In this document: positions 1 to 9,469 of the stretch, piece by piece
Numbering within the stretch: position 1 is the first letter of the stretch
Layout: every line of letters starts with the position of its first letter
Origin: a bacterium
GTDB taxonomy: Bacteria > Planctomycetota > Planctomycetia > Pirellulales > Pirellulaceae
Direction of reading: 5' to 3'
Length of the DNA: 44,943 nucleotides
Assembly (NCBI GenBank): GCA_024743355.1
Contig: JANSWS010000014.1
Location: 1 to 44,943 of the forward strand
Translations under genes and position numbers: made by a program
Notes under the pieces: generated by a model
Told to the model about the DNA's origin: nothing
The model's input: the letters and a program-made list of their open reading frames with translations, nothing else
Databases searched by the model: none

Positions 1-1
1 C

Positions 2-1093
2 GCGCTGGTATTGGACATGGTGCTAAGCGACGCTCGCGCTGTGGCACCCGGCACTCCCTACTTTCTGCTTCCCGGACCCGCACCCGGCTTCGATCAAAAC
101 ACAGCCAATTTTCATGCTCGCCAGAGCTACCTGGGCGCCCAGGTGAATGGGCCTCGCGTCGGTTCCTTCCAGAGCGGCGGCAATATTCTGGTGTACTTCT
201 ACAACGACAATGCGTTCGCCGATGCCTACGGCATTTTGCCTCTGCAAGCCTATGGCGAGCTGAGGAATGAGCGCTGGCGATTCGCTGCGGGATACCAATT
301 CGACGTTTTCAATCCTGGCGTCCCGACCGTTTTGCCGTTCTCTGCATTGCTCGGATCCGGTAACACCGGAAATGCAGCTCGCGGCCAATTGCGTGTCGAG
401 CGGTATTTTGCCACCACCCAGAGCTCGCAATGGACACTGCAGTGCGCCTTGAGTGAGCCAATCACGACGTTGATCGATCCTAATTTCGGCCTGAGCGAAG
501 ATAATGGCTGGCCGAATTTCGAAGCCCGACTGGCCTACGCCCTGGGTGCCGTCCAGGCAAATGGACAACGTCCTTTCGAGATCGGTGTGTCTGGCATTGT
601 CGGACAGATCCGAAATACCGTCTTCAATTCCGATGCTGTTGCATTGCAGCGTTTTGTGACCGACGTGTGGGGCGTAGGAGCTGACTTCCGCTGGCGACTC
701 TCCGACTTCCTCGGCGTCACAGCTGAAGTGTATTCCGGCCAGGGCTTAGGCACTTACAATGGCGGCGCCCTGCAACTGGTCAACCCGGATGAAGACTTTG
801 GGGGCATCCGCTCGACGGGAGGATTTGGGGAAGTCTATACGTACTGGACACCCCGACTACATTCGCATTTCGGCTTTGGAATCGATGATCCACTCGATAG
901 TACGGTGGCTGTCACGCCCAGGCTGCTCGGAAGAACACTCAACAGCACGGGATACGCCAACGCGATATTTGATGTGACGCCTTCATTCCGCGTGGCCTTC
1001 GAGGTTGCTCGTCGTGAAACTCGCTTCCTGAGCCCGGCCGTCCCAGACAACGCGGGCACCTTCTTCCAATCACAGGTTGCATTCACGTTCTGA
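2..1093 (+). CDS. Outer-membrane beta-barrel (porin-like) protein, 5' partial
   Basis: The reading frame is open from the window edge, so the N terminus and any signal peptide are missing; the in-frame TTG at 11 is not a credible start. The visible 360 residues alternate hydrophobic and polar residues in short strands separated by Gly/Asn/Asp turns, and the protein ends in Phe (QVAFTF), the usual C-terminal aromatic of outer-membrane barrels recognised by the Bam machinery. There are few charged runs and no membrane helix. The strand pattern near the start (SYLGAQVNGPRVGSF followed by an NILVYFYND strand) resembles DcaP-like porins, but I cannot fix the family. The role inferred is passive solute uptake across the outer membrane. 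It converges on the PepSY gene across about 220 bases. Confidence 0.7.
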   Translation, partial: ALVLDMVLSDARAVAPGTPYFLLPGPAPGFDQNTANFHARQSYLGAQVNGPRVGSFQSGGNILVYFYNDNAFADAYGILPLQAYGELRNERWRFAAGYQFDVFNPGVPTVLPFSALLGSGNTGNAARGQLRVERYFATTQSSQWTLQCALSEPITTLIDPNFGLSEDNGWPNFEARLAYALGAVQANGQRPFEIGVSGIVGQIRNTVFNSDAVALQRFVTDVWGVGADFRWRLSDFLGVTAEVYSGQGLGTYNGGALQLVNPDEDFGGIRSTGGFGEVYTYWTPRLHSHFGFGIDDPLDSTVAVTPRLLGRTLNSTGYANAIFDVTPSFRVAFEVARRETRFLSPAVPDNAGTFFQSQVAFTF

Positions 1094-1310
1094 CGCAGAT
1101 CGCGCTCAAATGCGAGCTCGGAGTCACTTTGCGGCATCAAAGAATGCTGCGACTGCTCGGCTAGGCGAGCTGGGAGGATGCTGATTGCACGCGTTGTAGC
1201 GTCGATGCTCTCCGCAGTCCGTTTGCCTCTCCGGCTTCAGTCCGCCAGGGGTCCGTCATCAGCGGCAGATCCAAATCACACTCCACCTCCCGCTCGGCAA
1301 GTGGGAGATA

Positions 1311-2291
1311 CTACAGCTTGGTCGAGGCATAGAAGGCGGACATGCCAAAGTAAAGCCAGGTGGCAGTGGCCAGACTCAGCAGGATGACAAGCGAGCCGAT
1401 GAAGCGAGTACGCTTCAGCTGCCACCACATGACCAGCCCGGTCACTCCCCAGGTAACCATGGCCAAGGCCATGCTATCCAAAATCAGTGACCAGAACATA
1501 CGGGCATTCCAGTGCGGCGGCTGACCGTGCGAAGTGTGCAGTCGCAGCATAAAATGCCTGGGGTTCATCTCATCATTGCCGTCGAACCTGCTGACGTCCA
1601 CATGTCCGTCGCGTAAGACATAAGTCACACGTGCAAGCTGATCGTCGACCGAAGCAAAGAAATTCAACTTGCACCAACCAAGCGGATGAACGCTGGTTTC
1701 CTGTTCAATACCGGCCGCCCGCATGATCTCCGGGACAGCCGCTCCGGCAACTCCGTACGGATTGCTCTCGATCTGAATGTTGCGGATATTCGACAACAAC
1801 GCTTCTTGCGACTCGTCTCGGGGTAGTTCCGCCACCTTTGCCGAACCTGCTACCGGATGGATGTGCACCGCATATTTGTGGTCCGCGGAACGGGCTTCCA
1901 AAATGATTTCATTATTGAATTGAGCCACCGGCTCACTGGCCAATTCAATCTGCGATTCGGGCGCTGCCTTCTTCAACTGCTCAACAACTAGCGCCGCCAA
2001 TTGATCGGCCGACGGAAAATCGCGCAGGGCGGAAATCTGCGTTGCCGGTACATGACGAATCGTGGATTGGGGAAAGATCTCGGGATGATTGAACATGGCA
2101 CCGGTAATGCCATACAAGAATACCCACGGCAACAGAAACAAGCCGGCGTACAAGTGCAACCGACGAATCCATATATTCCACTTGAATCGGCGTCTTTTCC
2201 CGGACGAATCCGTTCCCGGCGAACTCGCTTGCTCGTCGGAATTTCGGGCATCGAAGCCTTCCATCTCAGACTTGGTCATGTTCCGCAACAT
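1311..2291 (-). CDS. PepSY-associated TM domain membrane protein
   Basis: A 326-residue inner-membrane protein. A basic N-terminal tail is followed by TM1 carrying the family-typical HLYAG...LLPWVFLYGITG pattern (about residues 46-68), a roughly 180-residue periplasmic PepSY-like region, then two C-terminal helices (MFWSLILDSMALAMVTWGVTG, and LVILLSLATATWLYFG near the end). PepSY_TM proteins are often linked to iron or redox functions, but the substrate is unknown and nothing next door settles it. Its ATG shares one base with the glnS stop codon (TAATG on the minus strand), so it is probably translated by coupling from the glnS message. Confidence 0.8.
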   Translation of the reverse strand: MLRNMTKSEMEGFDARNSDEQASSPGTDSSGKRRRFKWNIWIRRLHLYAGLFLLPWVFLYGITGAMFNHPEIFPQSTIRHVPATQISALRDFPSADQLAALVVEQLKKAAPESQIELASEPVAQFNNEIILEARSADHKYAVHIHPVAGSAKVAELPRDESQEALLSNIRNIQIESNPYGVAGAAVPEIMRAAGIEQETSVHPLGWCKLNFFASVDDQLARVTYVLRDGHVDVSRFDGNDEMNPRHFMLRLHTSHGQPPHWNARMFWSLILDSMALAMVTWGVTGLVMWWQLKRTRFIGSLVILLSLATATWLYFGMSAFYASTKL

Positions 2292-4000
2292 TAATCGGCC
2301 TGCCCCTTGGCTTGCAGCTTAGCCCATGAGTCACGCAGGGTCACGATGCGATTGAACACAGGCTGTCCAGGCTGCGAATCGACGCTGTCGATACAGAAGT
2401 AGCCATTGCGTTCAAATTGCACGCGCGTGCCCGCCGGTAATTCGACCAGCGATGGCTCTACCTTGGCATGAATCACGGTCAGGCTATCCGGATTCATGTT
2501 GTCGATAAACGACTTGCCCTCACCAGCCTCTTCCGGGTTCTCGGACAAAAACAATCGATCGTATAACCGCACTTCCACGTCTTTCGCGTGCTGCGCACTA
2601 ACCCAGTGTATGGTGCCTTTGACCTTTCTATCGACTTGCATTCCACTGCGGGTTTGTGGGTCATAAGTGCAATGCACTTCGATCACTTCGCCACTGCTCG
2701 GATCTTTGACCACTTCCTGACATTGAATGATGTAGCCGTATCTCAACCGCACCTCGCCGCCCGGCTTGAGTCGGAAGAATTTGCGCGGCGCGTCTTCCAT
2801 GAAATCCTCTTGCTCGATGTACAGTTCGCGACTGAAGGGTAGCTGTCTCGTACCAGCCTGTGGGTCTTCCGGGTTATTAATAGCCTCCATCATCTCCACC
2901 TGCTCTTCCGGATAGTTCGTCAAAACCACCTTCAGCGGATTGAGTACAGCCATGACACGATTGGCCACCACGTTGAGATGTTCGCGAAGACAGCCCTCCA
3001 GCACACCCACATCGATCGTGCTGTAAAACTTGGCAACACCTATGCGATCGCAGAAGTTGCGAATACTTTCCGGCGTGTAACCTCGCCGACGGAATCCGCT
3101 AATGGTCGGCATTCTGGGATCATCCCAACCACTGACGTGTTTCTCCTGGACCAACTGCAACAGCTTGCGTTTACTCATGACCGTATAAGACAGATTCAAG
3201 CGCGCGAACTCGATCTGCCTGGGATGCCAAATACCCAGATTCTCACAGAACCAGTTATACAGCGGTCGGTGATCTTCAAATTCAAGCGTGCAGATTGAAT
3301 GCGTAATACCTTCGATCGAGTCGCTTTGCCCATGCGCCCAGTCGTACATGGGATAAATGCACCATTTATCGCCGGTACGATGGTGATGCGCTCGCAGCAC
3401 GCGGTACATCACCGGGTCGCGCAGATTCATGTTCGGCGCCGCCATGTCAATCTTGGCCCGCAGCGTGCGACTGCCGTCCGGGAACTCTCCGGCTCTCATC
3501 CGCTCAAAGAGATCCAAATTCTCCGCAACGCTGCGATTGCGGTAGGGACTCTCCTTTCCCGGAGCCGTGAGCGTACCTCGATAATCTCGCGTCTCAGCCG
3601 GTGTCAGATCACACACGTAGGCTTTGCCGTCCCGGATCAATTGAAGCGCCCATTCATACAGCTGATCGAAATAATCGGAGGCGTACCACAGGGCATCCCA
3701 TTCAAATCCCAGCCAACGCACGTCTTCCTGAATGGAATCGACGTACTCCTGCTCTTCCTTGCTAGGATTGGTGTCGTCAAAACGAAGATTACAGGTCCCG
3801 CCATACTTCTTTGCCAAACCGAAATTCAAACAGATGCTCTTGGCGTGGCCGATATGCAGGTAACCGTTGGGTTCCGGAGGAAATCGCGTGGCCAGCGTTT
3901 TGCCCTGCAGCTTGGGCAATTGAAAATCCTTTTCAATCTCTTGCTCTATGAAATTCAGTCGCTCGACTTTGGCTTCACTACCCTGTTCGTTTTTGTCCAC
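2291..4000 (-). CDS. glnS: Glutaminyl-tRNA synthetase (GlnRS)
   Basis: Charges tRNA-Gln with glutamine in the cytoplasm. The 569-residue length matches bacterial GlnRS. The class I signatures are present: HIGH within [16 protein letters not shown] (residues 49-52) and a KMSKS-equivalent VMSKRK (275-279), followed by the C-terminal anticodon-binding beta-barrels ([22 protein letters not shown] near residue 470). The start is GTG at 4000 with GGAGGG four bases upstream. GlnRS is patchy among bacteria, most of which use the GatCAB amidotransferase route. The upstream side holds three copies of a TTCTGGTT motif (4033-4060, plus strand). Confidence 0.97.
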   Translation of the reverse strand: MDKNEQGSEAKVERLNFIEQEIEKDFQLPKLQGKTLATRFPPEPNGYLHIGHAKSICLNFGLAKKYGGTCNLRFDDTNPSKEEQEYVDSIQEDVRWLGFEWDALWYASDYFDQLYEWALQLIRDGKAYVCDLTPAETRDYRGTLTAPGKESPYRNRSVAENLDLFERMRAGEFPDGSRTLRAKIDMAAPNMNLRDPVMYRVLRAHHHRTGDKWCIYPMYDWAHGQSDSIEGITHSICTLEFEDHRPLYNWFCENLGIWHPRQIEFARLNLSYTVMSKRKLLQLVQEKHVSGWDDPRMPTISGFRRRGYTPESIRNFCDRIGVAKFYSTIDVGVLEGCLREHLNVVANRVMAVLNPLKVVLTNYPEEQVEMMEAINNPEDPQAGTRQLPFSRELYIEQEDFMEDAPRKFFRLKPGGEVRLRYGYIIQCQEVVKDPSSGEVIEVHCTYDPQTRSGMQVDRKVKGTIHWVSAQHAKDVEVRLYDRLFLSENPEEAGEGKSFIDNMNPDSLTVIHAKVEPSLVELPAGTRVQFERNGYFCIDSVDSQPGQPVFNRIVTLRDSWAKLQAKGQAD

Positions 4001-4161
4001 CGAGCCCTCCGATGTATTCGCCGAACCGCTGTTTCTGGTTCTGGTTCAAGTTCTGGTTTTGAAATTAGATGGTTGATCCCAACACATTTCCAGATTATCG
4101 CTGGCTGGGATAGCCTGGCTAGCAGGCGTTCGCCGCTTGGATGGCATCCGCCATGGCCAGC

Positions 4162-4968
4162 CTACATTGGTATCGGCACCCGCCTGTGCCAGTCAACACC
4201 GACGCCCGGACAGTCTTCGTCGCTCAACTCCAGATGGATCACCCGGCGGCGCAACGGCGTATTGTCCGCCGATTTTCCACTACTGTGGGCGAGCAAAGGC
4301 CTCATAACAAACACATCGCCAGCTTCACACTGCGTGCTTAGAACCGAGCTTTGAACCAAGCTGTCCAGGTCCTCATCGGTCCCGTCCTGCTGCCGATGCG
4401 AGCCGGGCAACACACGCAAAGGCCCATTCTCTTCGCGCATGGGATCCAAGGAGATCCGCAGCGTAAGCATCCGCGACAGCAAGTCGTTGGGGGCGATGAC
4501 ATGCAAAATGCCTGCCTTCCGCGTCGGATTCGAGAAACCGGATCGATCGAAGTCTGGCAGGTTGGCGACCGCAATGGTGCGGTCACGATGCCAGGGCAGA
4601 GTCCACGATTTTGCCGGTGGTTTGTCAAAAAACAAAGCCCTTACCAGGTAGACCTTGGGCCCCATGACTTGTTCGAGCAGCTCCAACAGCGATCGATCGC
4701 TCAACAATTCCACCACTTCCGGCCACAACTCAAGCAGATTCCGCACGCCGTAGGGTTGGCCCTGGCTGGTCAGGACGCCGGGTCCTCCACCCGTCAAAAT
4801 TGTCTCCATTCGGCTCCGCGCAAGGTCCAGCTGCTGCGAGCTTAACGTCTGCCGGACCCAGCAGAATCCATGCTGAGCCAAGCATTCAAGCGGCGTCTCG
4901 TCAGCACTTTCATCCATCAACCCGAACCTGTTCACAATATTCACTCTTTGCCAGCAGCGACCGGGCAC
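4162..4968 (-). CDS. Phytanoyl-CoA dioxygenase (PhyH) family protein
   Basis: A 268-residue Fe(II)/2-oxoglutarate-dependent dioxygenase. The HxD half of the metal triad is in PWHRDRTIAV, and the distal His with the 2-oxoglutarate-binding Arg is in LLAHSSGKSADNTPLRRR near the C terminus. RVLPGSHRQ is also typical of the family. The substrate is unknown. No signal peptide is visible, so it is probably cytoplasmic. The N terminus is uncertain: the Met at residue 18 (MDESADETPL, 4917) is a credible alternative start. It lies upstream of glnS on the same strand with a 161-base gap, so co-transcription is possible but not shown. Confidence 0.85.
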   Translation of the reverse strand: MPGRCWQRVNIVNRFGLMDESADETPLECLAQHGFCWVRQTLSSQQLDLARSRMETILTGGGPGVLTSQGQPYGVRNLLELWPEVVELLSDRSLLELLEQVMGPKVYLVRALFFDKPPAKSWTLPWHRDRTIAVANLPDFDRSGFSNPTRKAGILHVIAPNDLLSRMLTLRISLDPMREENGPLRVLPGSHRQQDGTDEDLDSLVQSSVLSTQCEAGDVFVMRPLLAHSSGKSADNTPLRRRVIHLELSDEDCPGVGVDWHRRVPIPM

Positions 4969-5243
4969 GCGCGCCCCCTACATGCCAGACCGCTAAGGCT
5001 ACCCACATCCTTCGACATAGACATCAACGCAACCGAGCGGGAGATCGTTGATTTCCGCCCCAGCACGCGACGCCATTATGGCCCCGGCGGTAGTTGGCTG
5101 GCCATCCGTGACATAGAATGCTCTGCAACCATGTCGTCGTTCAGCGTCCCCAAAAATTGTACCAGTCGTTGCTGTCTCAGCCCATGAGCGGCGAGTCTTC
5201 CATGCGTTATGAAGAGACGCTGAGGAATCCTGAGAGGAACCCC

Positions 5244-6236
5244 ATGAAACGAAGAGTCCTGCTGCAGGCCGGAGTCGCCGCAACGAGCGTCGCAACCACC
5301 GCGATGCGTTCCGCCAACGCACAAGATGGCAATCCTGAAGTGGGCGCCATCGCGGACAGCTTTTCCCGTCCTGTATTCATTGCGACCTGGAACTTTGGTC
5401 AAGCCGCGTGCGAAAGATCGCGCGAAGTACTTCTCGGCGGAGGATCGCTGAAAGACGCTGTCGAGCGAGGTATCCACGTCGCTGAACTAGATGCCTCCAA
5501 TCATTCGGTCGGCTACGGTGGCTTCCCCAATGCCCAAGGCGTGGTGCAGTTGGACGCTTGCTTCATGGATGGTCTTCGACAACAGGCCGGATCCGTGGCG
5601 GCATTGGAAGGTTTTCCGAATCCCATTAGCGTAGCCCGTCGCGTGATGGAGACCACTCCGCACGTCATGCTGGTCGGCGATGACGCCGTCGCATTTGCAA
5701 AGAAGCAGGGCTTTCAGCCTCAGGATCTGCTGACTGAGGAGGCTCGACTCGGCTGGGAACGTTGGAAGACAGCTCAGCAACAGGGTGAGTCAGCAACCAC
5801 CGACTCGCACGATACGATCTCTCTGTTGGGACTGAATGCGGATGGACATATCGTCGGCGGTTGCTCCACCAGCGGACTTGCTTTCAAACTGCCGGGCCGA
5901 GTGGGCGATAGCCCGATCATCGGCTCTGGACTGTACGTGGATGGCGAGGTCGGCGCGGCCGGCGCAACCGGCGTCGGCGAAAACATTATGCGTTACTGCG
6001 GCTGCTTTCTGATCGTCGAATTCATGCGTCAGGGCATGTCACCCACCGAAGCATGCGCCGCGGCCATTCGCAGAATTGCGGCAGGCGAACAACGGCCCGC
6101 ATCGGAATTAAGCGTCAACTTTGTCGCGCTCAATAAGGCAGGCCAAGTTGGAGCCGCAGGTACCGACAAAGGATTTCGCTGCGCGGTCGTCGATGGCCGC
6201 CAAAGCCTGGTCGCCCGCCCCCAACTGCTGCAGTAA
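5244..6236 (+). CDS. N4-(beta-N-acetylglucosaminyl)-L-asparaginase family protein (glycosylasparaginase)
   Basis: An Ntn-hydrolase that cleaves the amide between GlcNAc and Asn, or a related beta-aspartyl bond. The precursor self-cleaves at HD|T (residues 189-191), making Thr191 the new N-terminal nucleophile. Substrate-site motifs STSGLAFKLPGRVGDSP and GAAGATGVGE follow as in the family. Length is 330 residues. I chose the ATG at 5244 because GAGAGG stands just upstream and because it gives a leader MKRRVLLQAGVAATSV...ANAQ that looks like a twin-arginine or Sec signal ending near residue 27. Export to the periplasm is therefore inferred. The longer open frame from 5118 has no support. moeA follows after 43 bases on the same strand. 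Confidence 0.9.
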   Translation: MKRRVLLQAGVAATSVATTAMRSANAQDGNPEVGAIADSFSRPVFIATWNFGQAACERSREVLLGGGSLKDAVERGIHVAELDASNHSVGYGGFPNAQGVVQLDACFMDGLRQQAGSVAALEGFPNPISVARRVMETTPHVMLVGDDAVAFAKKQGFQPQDLLTEEARLGWERWKTAQQQGESATTDSHDTISLLGLNADGHIVGGCSTSGLAFKLPGRVGDSPIIGSGLYVDGEVGAAGATGVGENIMRYCGCFLIVEFMRQGMSPTEACAAAIRRIAAGEQRPASELSVNFVALNKAGQVGAAGTDKGFRCAVVDGRQSLVARPQLLQ

Positions 6237-6279
6237 GCTTTCTCCGCAGCTGCCTCGTTTTCAGAGAGTCTTCCCGGGA

Positions 6280-7476
6280 ATGAGCTTACCTCAAGTTGAC
6301 AGTCTGCATGCCGCAGTAGGCAATCTGGCTAAGTTGCTGGACACAGTCGATACGGAATACATTCCCGCTGGAGAATCGGCGGGACGCGTGCTGGCCGAGC
6401 CGCTCAAGGCCGACCGCGATTCTCCCGCTCTCAGTGTATCGGCCATGGATGGGTATGCCCTGAGATTCCAGGACATCTCTCAATCACCTTTGCCTGTCCG
6501 CGCGACGACCACTGCAGGCGCCGCGCCAACCCATGTCGAACCCGGTACTGCTGTTCGCATCTTTACCGGCGGCGCAGTTCCACGCGGCGCGGATCTGGTT
6601 ATCAAACGCGAAGATACAATCGAATCGCCGGAGCAAGTAACCATTTGCGTCGCTTCAGACACATTGCAGGCGGGCTTGAATGTTCGCCGGCAGGGCGAGA
6701 ATGTGCTCCGCGGTTCCGAAGTACTACCCGCGGGAACCGTTGTCGATGCGGCCGCCATGGCGGCGGTCGCGAGCTTCGCCGGGACCGAGATTGGAGTACG
6801 AAAAAGAGTGCGAGTCAGCCTGTTGAACACGGGCGATGAACTTGCTCAACCCGGACAAGCAGTCGAAGATTGGCAAATTCGTGACTCCAACGGCCCCATG
6901 CTCGAAGCCTGGCTGTCGAGTCTGCCCTGGCTGGAGTGTGTCCGCAGGCTGCAAGTCGCTGATCGTCTGGAAGAAGTACAAGAGACGCTAACAGCTGCGG
7001 TGCAGGATAGCCATGCCGTGATTCTGACCGGTGGTGTCTCCATGGGCGATACCGACTATGTGCCGGAGGCCATTGAACGCCTGGGAGGTAGTACGGTCTT
7101 CCATCGCTTGCCTATCCGTCCGGGCCGTCCGGTGCTGGGAGCCCAAGTTGATGGCAAACTCATTTTAGGATTGCCGGGAAATCCTGTCAGCGTGGCGGTT
7201 ACCTCCCGTGTGATTGGTCTGCCACTGCTCAAACAGTTAGCAGGCCTGAACCCGATCATGCAACCCTTGGCCAAGGTCAGTGTGACTGACGCGGATGACG
7301 CGACTCTTCCGCTGGTGTGGTACCGACTGGTTCAAGTCGATGCTAACGGTGCCGTGCGCTATGCTCAAACGCGTGGTTCGGGCGATCTGGTTTCTCTGGC
7401 CCAAAGCAGCGGCTTTGTACAAGTCCCAGCCGGCGCCTCGGGTCCCGGACCATGGCCGCTATACCGATGGACCTAA
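6280..7476 (+). CDS. moeA: Molybdopterin molybdenumtransferase MoeA
   Basis: Inserts molybdate into adenylylated molybdopterin in molybdenum-cofactor synthesis. Length is 398 residues. Family signatures are the N-terminal SPALSVSAMDGYA (residues 48-60), RIFTGGAVPRGAD, the MoCF-fold loop ILTGGVSMGDTDYVPE, and RPGRPVLGAQ followed by ILGLPGNPVSV. The start is taken at the ATG at 6280; upstream in-frame codons overlap the asparaginase gene and encode nothing conserved. mobA, a later step of the same pathway, lies 2.2 kb away on the other strand. A cytoplasmic location is expected. Confidence 0.95.
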   Translation: MSLPQVDSLHAAVGNLAKLLDTVDTEYIPAGESAGRVLAEPLKADRDSPALSVSAMDGYALRFQDISQSPLPVRATTTAGAAPTHVEPGTAVRIFTGGAVPRGADLVIKREDTIESPEQVTICVASDTLQAGLNVRRQGENVLRGSEVLPAGTVVDAAAMAAVASFAGTEIGVRKRVRVSLLNTGDELAQPGQAVEDWQIRDSNGPMLEAWLSSLPWLECVRRLQVADRLEEVQETLTAAVQDSHAVILTGGVSMGDTDYVPEAIERLGGSTVFHRLPIRPGRPVLGAQVDGKLILGLPGNPVSVAVTSRVIGLPLLKQLAGLNPIMQPLAKVSVTDADDATLPLVWYRLVQVDANGAVRYAQTRGSGDLVSLAQSSGFVQVPAGASGPGPWPLYRWT

Positions 7477-7551
7477 GCCTACAGCAGGCCGAGGCGTCAC
7501 AGTAACAGAAGGTTATGCAAGCTTGATGTGGTGCTGGCAGGGGAAAGCCCA

Positions 7552-9234
7552 CTAACGCTGCTTGCCAACGCCCGCTGCATAGCGGGTGTTTTGCTGGCGA
7601 GTGTCTTCCAAGGAATGGGTTGGCAAGTCGACAGCCCAGTGGATGGCCGCCGATAGCAACGCCTCAAACTCAGGCTGGGCGAAGTCGTGAGGATGTCCCA
7701 GGGAAGTATAGAAAGACCGTCCGCCATCTGTGCGCACGTAGGTCCATGCCACGGGCTCGGGCGGATGACCATCCACAGCGCCGGTCAGCAATACGCGGGC
7801 ACCATCGGCCACTGGTGATGTCCGATACAAGGAACCGCCCGGCCGAATACTCGAGGCGTCCGTGGCTCGCAGTATCGGATGTTGCTCACCTCCTTCGGCC
7901 AGCGACAGTTTGCTTTCCAGCGAGTTGCCGTGATGGTTCGTGTAATGGCCACCAAACACGACCGCATCAAAATCCTCCCATACCGTCGTGCCCGCTGGGG
8001 GTTGCTGCCCTCGCAAGGAGAAGGCATGGCTGGCTGTGCGGATGCCCAGCACGGGCCTTCCGCTGGCCACAAACTCTCGAATCTTATTCAAATCATCTTC
8101 CGGCAGAGCCCTGCGGCGGACACTGATAAGAATGGCGTCCGCTTGATCGATGACCTCCAATCCCAGAATGGAATGGCGGTCCTGTTCGTCACCAAAGGCT
8201 ACGGTCACTCGGAAATGCTGGCTCAAATGCTTTGCCGCGAAAGCCGGCAGGGTCCTGGCTGTTTGGTACTCGTCCTCGGCGATAATCATCAGCAGATTCT
8301 TTCTGCTATCGCCTCGAAAGCGATGCTCAGCACCTCCCAGAACTTGATTGCTGGAGATGGTCGGGCAGACATAGCGCTCGACATGGCTAACAATCAAGTC
8401 GGTGCCGGTGAAGTGGCTCGCATAGGGCCAGGCTCGAGGATCGTACATGGTGTCGGTCAGGTCTCGCGCCAGAACCACATTTTTTCCGGCCTCCGCCAGC
8501 CGACGCAAGCCGAAGGGTCGGCCCAGCACACACATGTTGGTATGAACACCGACCAGAATCACGTTCTCAATACCCTGCGACTGAAGAACACTCCAAATTT
8601 CGGTACCACTATCGCTGATAAAATCCCGATCGGGATCGATGGCAATGCCCGCCACCTGCCGCTTCCAGGGTGCCTTCGGATTTCTACCCATGGCCACCAA
8701 GCGCTCCGCCCATTGGCGATGCTCTTCCAGGTCGTCATCCTCACCGCCCTGTGACTGATCTAGGGGATAAGCTGCCGAGCTCTCGCTCAGAATCTGATCA
8801 CACCAGTTGGCCATGTCCTCAGGGAACGCCTTGGCTGGCGGAGTGCTCAGGACGCGCTGGCGCGCCGGGTGGCCTTCGTAAAAGCTCATGCAACTGCTCG
8901 GCGCGTGAATGATGGTAACCCCCTGCTCTCTCAAGGCACTGCAAAAAGCCTGGATCCGCGGGGTTAACTCGGCCACCCGCCGCACCGCGTTCACGCAATG
9001 ATGCGAGTCCCACATGTCACATACAATCACGGCACTCTGCGCGGCTGACCAGCGTTCTCTACGCGACAAGCGGTGAAAGCGCGGCGAGCCTTCGGAGGTA
9101 GGCGTCTGGTAACGCAAATCCAAATCAAGCCAAGCAGAGGAACTTTCTTGCTCGGCAACGGTTTGTGAGGCGCACAAGGAACAGGCACTGATCCATAGAA
9201 GCAGGAAAGTTCCAAACAAGGGCAGGCGATTCAT
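7552..9234 (-). CDS. Exported isochorismatase-like / ThuA-like fusion protein
   Basis: A 560-residue two-domain protein. Residues 1-24 are a signal sequence containing ISAC, which fits a lipobox (Cys18), so a lipoprotein is possible. Residues about 65-290 are an isochorismatase-type cysteine hydrolase: catalytic Asp in VIVCDMWD (Asp73) and Cys in VHTNMCVLGRP (Cys235). Residues about 310-540 are a ThuA-like flavodoxin/GATase-type domain (MIIAEDEYQTARTLP, DAVVFGGHYTNHHG, SFYTSLGHPHDF). ThuA-like domains are common in planctomycete sugar-catabolic proteins; pairing with a cysteine hydrolase in one exported chain is unusual to me. The substrate is unknown. ATG at 9234 was chosen because it starts the signal peptide; the open frame runs on to 9354 without support. 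Confidence 0.85.
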   Translation of the reverse strand: MNRLPLFGTFLLLWISACSLCASQTVAEQESSSAWLDLDLRYQTPTSEGSPRFHRLSRRERWSAAQSAVIVCDMWDSHHCVNAVRRVAELTPRIQAFCSALREQGVTIIHAPSSCMSFYEGHPARQRVLSTPPAKAFPEDMANWCDQILSESSAAYPLDQSQGGEDDDLEEHRQWAERLVAMGRNPKAPWKRQVAGIAIDPDRDFISDSGTEIWSVLQSQGIENVILVGVHTNMCVLGRPFGLRRLAEAGKNVVLARDLTDTMYDPRAWPYASHFTGTDLIVSHVERYVCPTISSNQVLGGAEHRFRGDSRKNLLMIIAEDEYQTARTLPAFAAKHLSQHFRVTVAFGDEQDRHSILGLEVIDQADAILISVRRRALPEDDLNKIREFVASGRPVLGIRTASHAFSLRGQQPPAGTTVWEDFDAVVFGGHYTNHHGNSLESKLSLAEGGEQHPILRATDASSIRPGGSLYRTSPVADGARVLLTGAVDGHPPEPVAWTYVRTDGGRSFYTSLGHPHDFAQPEFEALLSAAIHWAVDLPTHSLEDTRQQNTRYAAGVGKQR

Positions 9235-9373
9235 GGGCGGGATCTTTCGAAGGTAAGCTGGAGTGGCTTTAGCTTGCCATGTTTTGGGACACAATGCAAC
9301 AAACACTCTGTTGGCTCCTGGCTTCCACCAGCAAATGCGATGCTGCCTGGCCAACCGCCAGACTTAGACTTTG

Positions 9374-9436
9374 AACCTATCCAAAAACCATTAGCCGCTT
9401 TGGCGTTAGCCGCGGTTCTCTTGGGTTTTCGGATCC
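9374..9436 (-). repeat. 63-bp dispersed dyad element, copy A
   Basis: The reverse complement aligns without gaps to 21407-21469, with 51 of 63 bases identical by my hand count. It has a dyad: ATCCAAAAACC (9379-9389) pairs with GGTTTTCGGAT (9424-9434) at 10 of 11 positions. The core holds two direct copies of TTAGCCGC separated by TTTGGCG. I recall similar intergenic repeats in other Pirellulaceae but cannot check this here. Confidence 0.75.
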
Positions 9437-9469
9437 GTAATCACGCAAGGCATCCCCCACAAGCCAACC

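Noticed and set aside
3299-4354. 351-codon plus-strand open frame
   Set aside because: Antisense to glnS and the PhyH gene, both of which show clear catalytic motifs; the translated frame has no domain.
5118-5243. N-terminal extension of the asparaginase
   Set aside because: A good ribosome site and a signal peptide place the start at 5244.
7879-8754. 291-codon plus-strand open frame
   Set aside because: Antisense to the isochorismatase-ThuA gene; no ribosome site and no recognisable domain.
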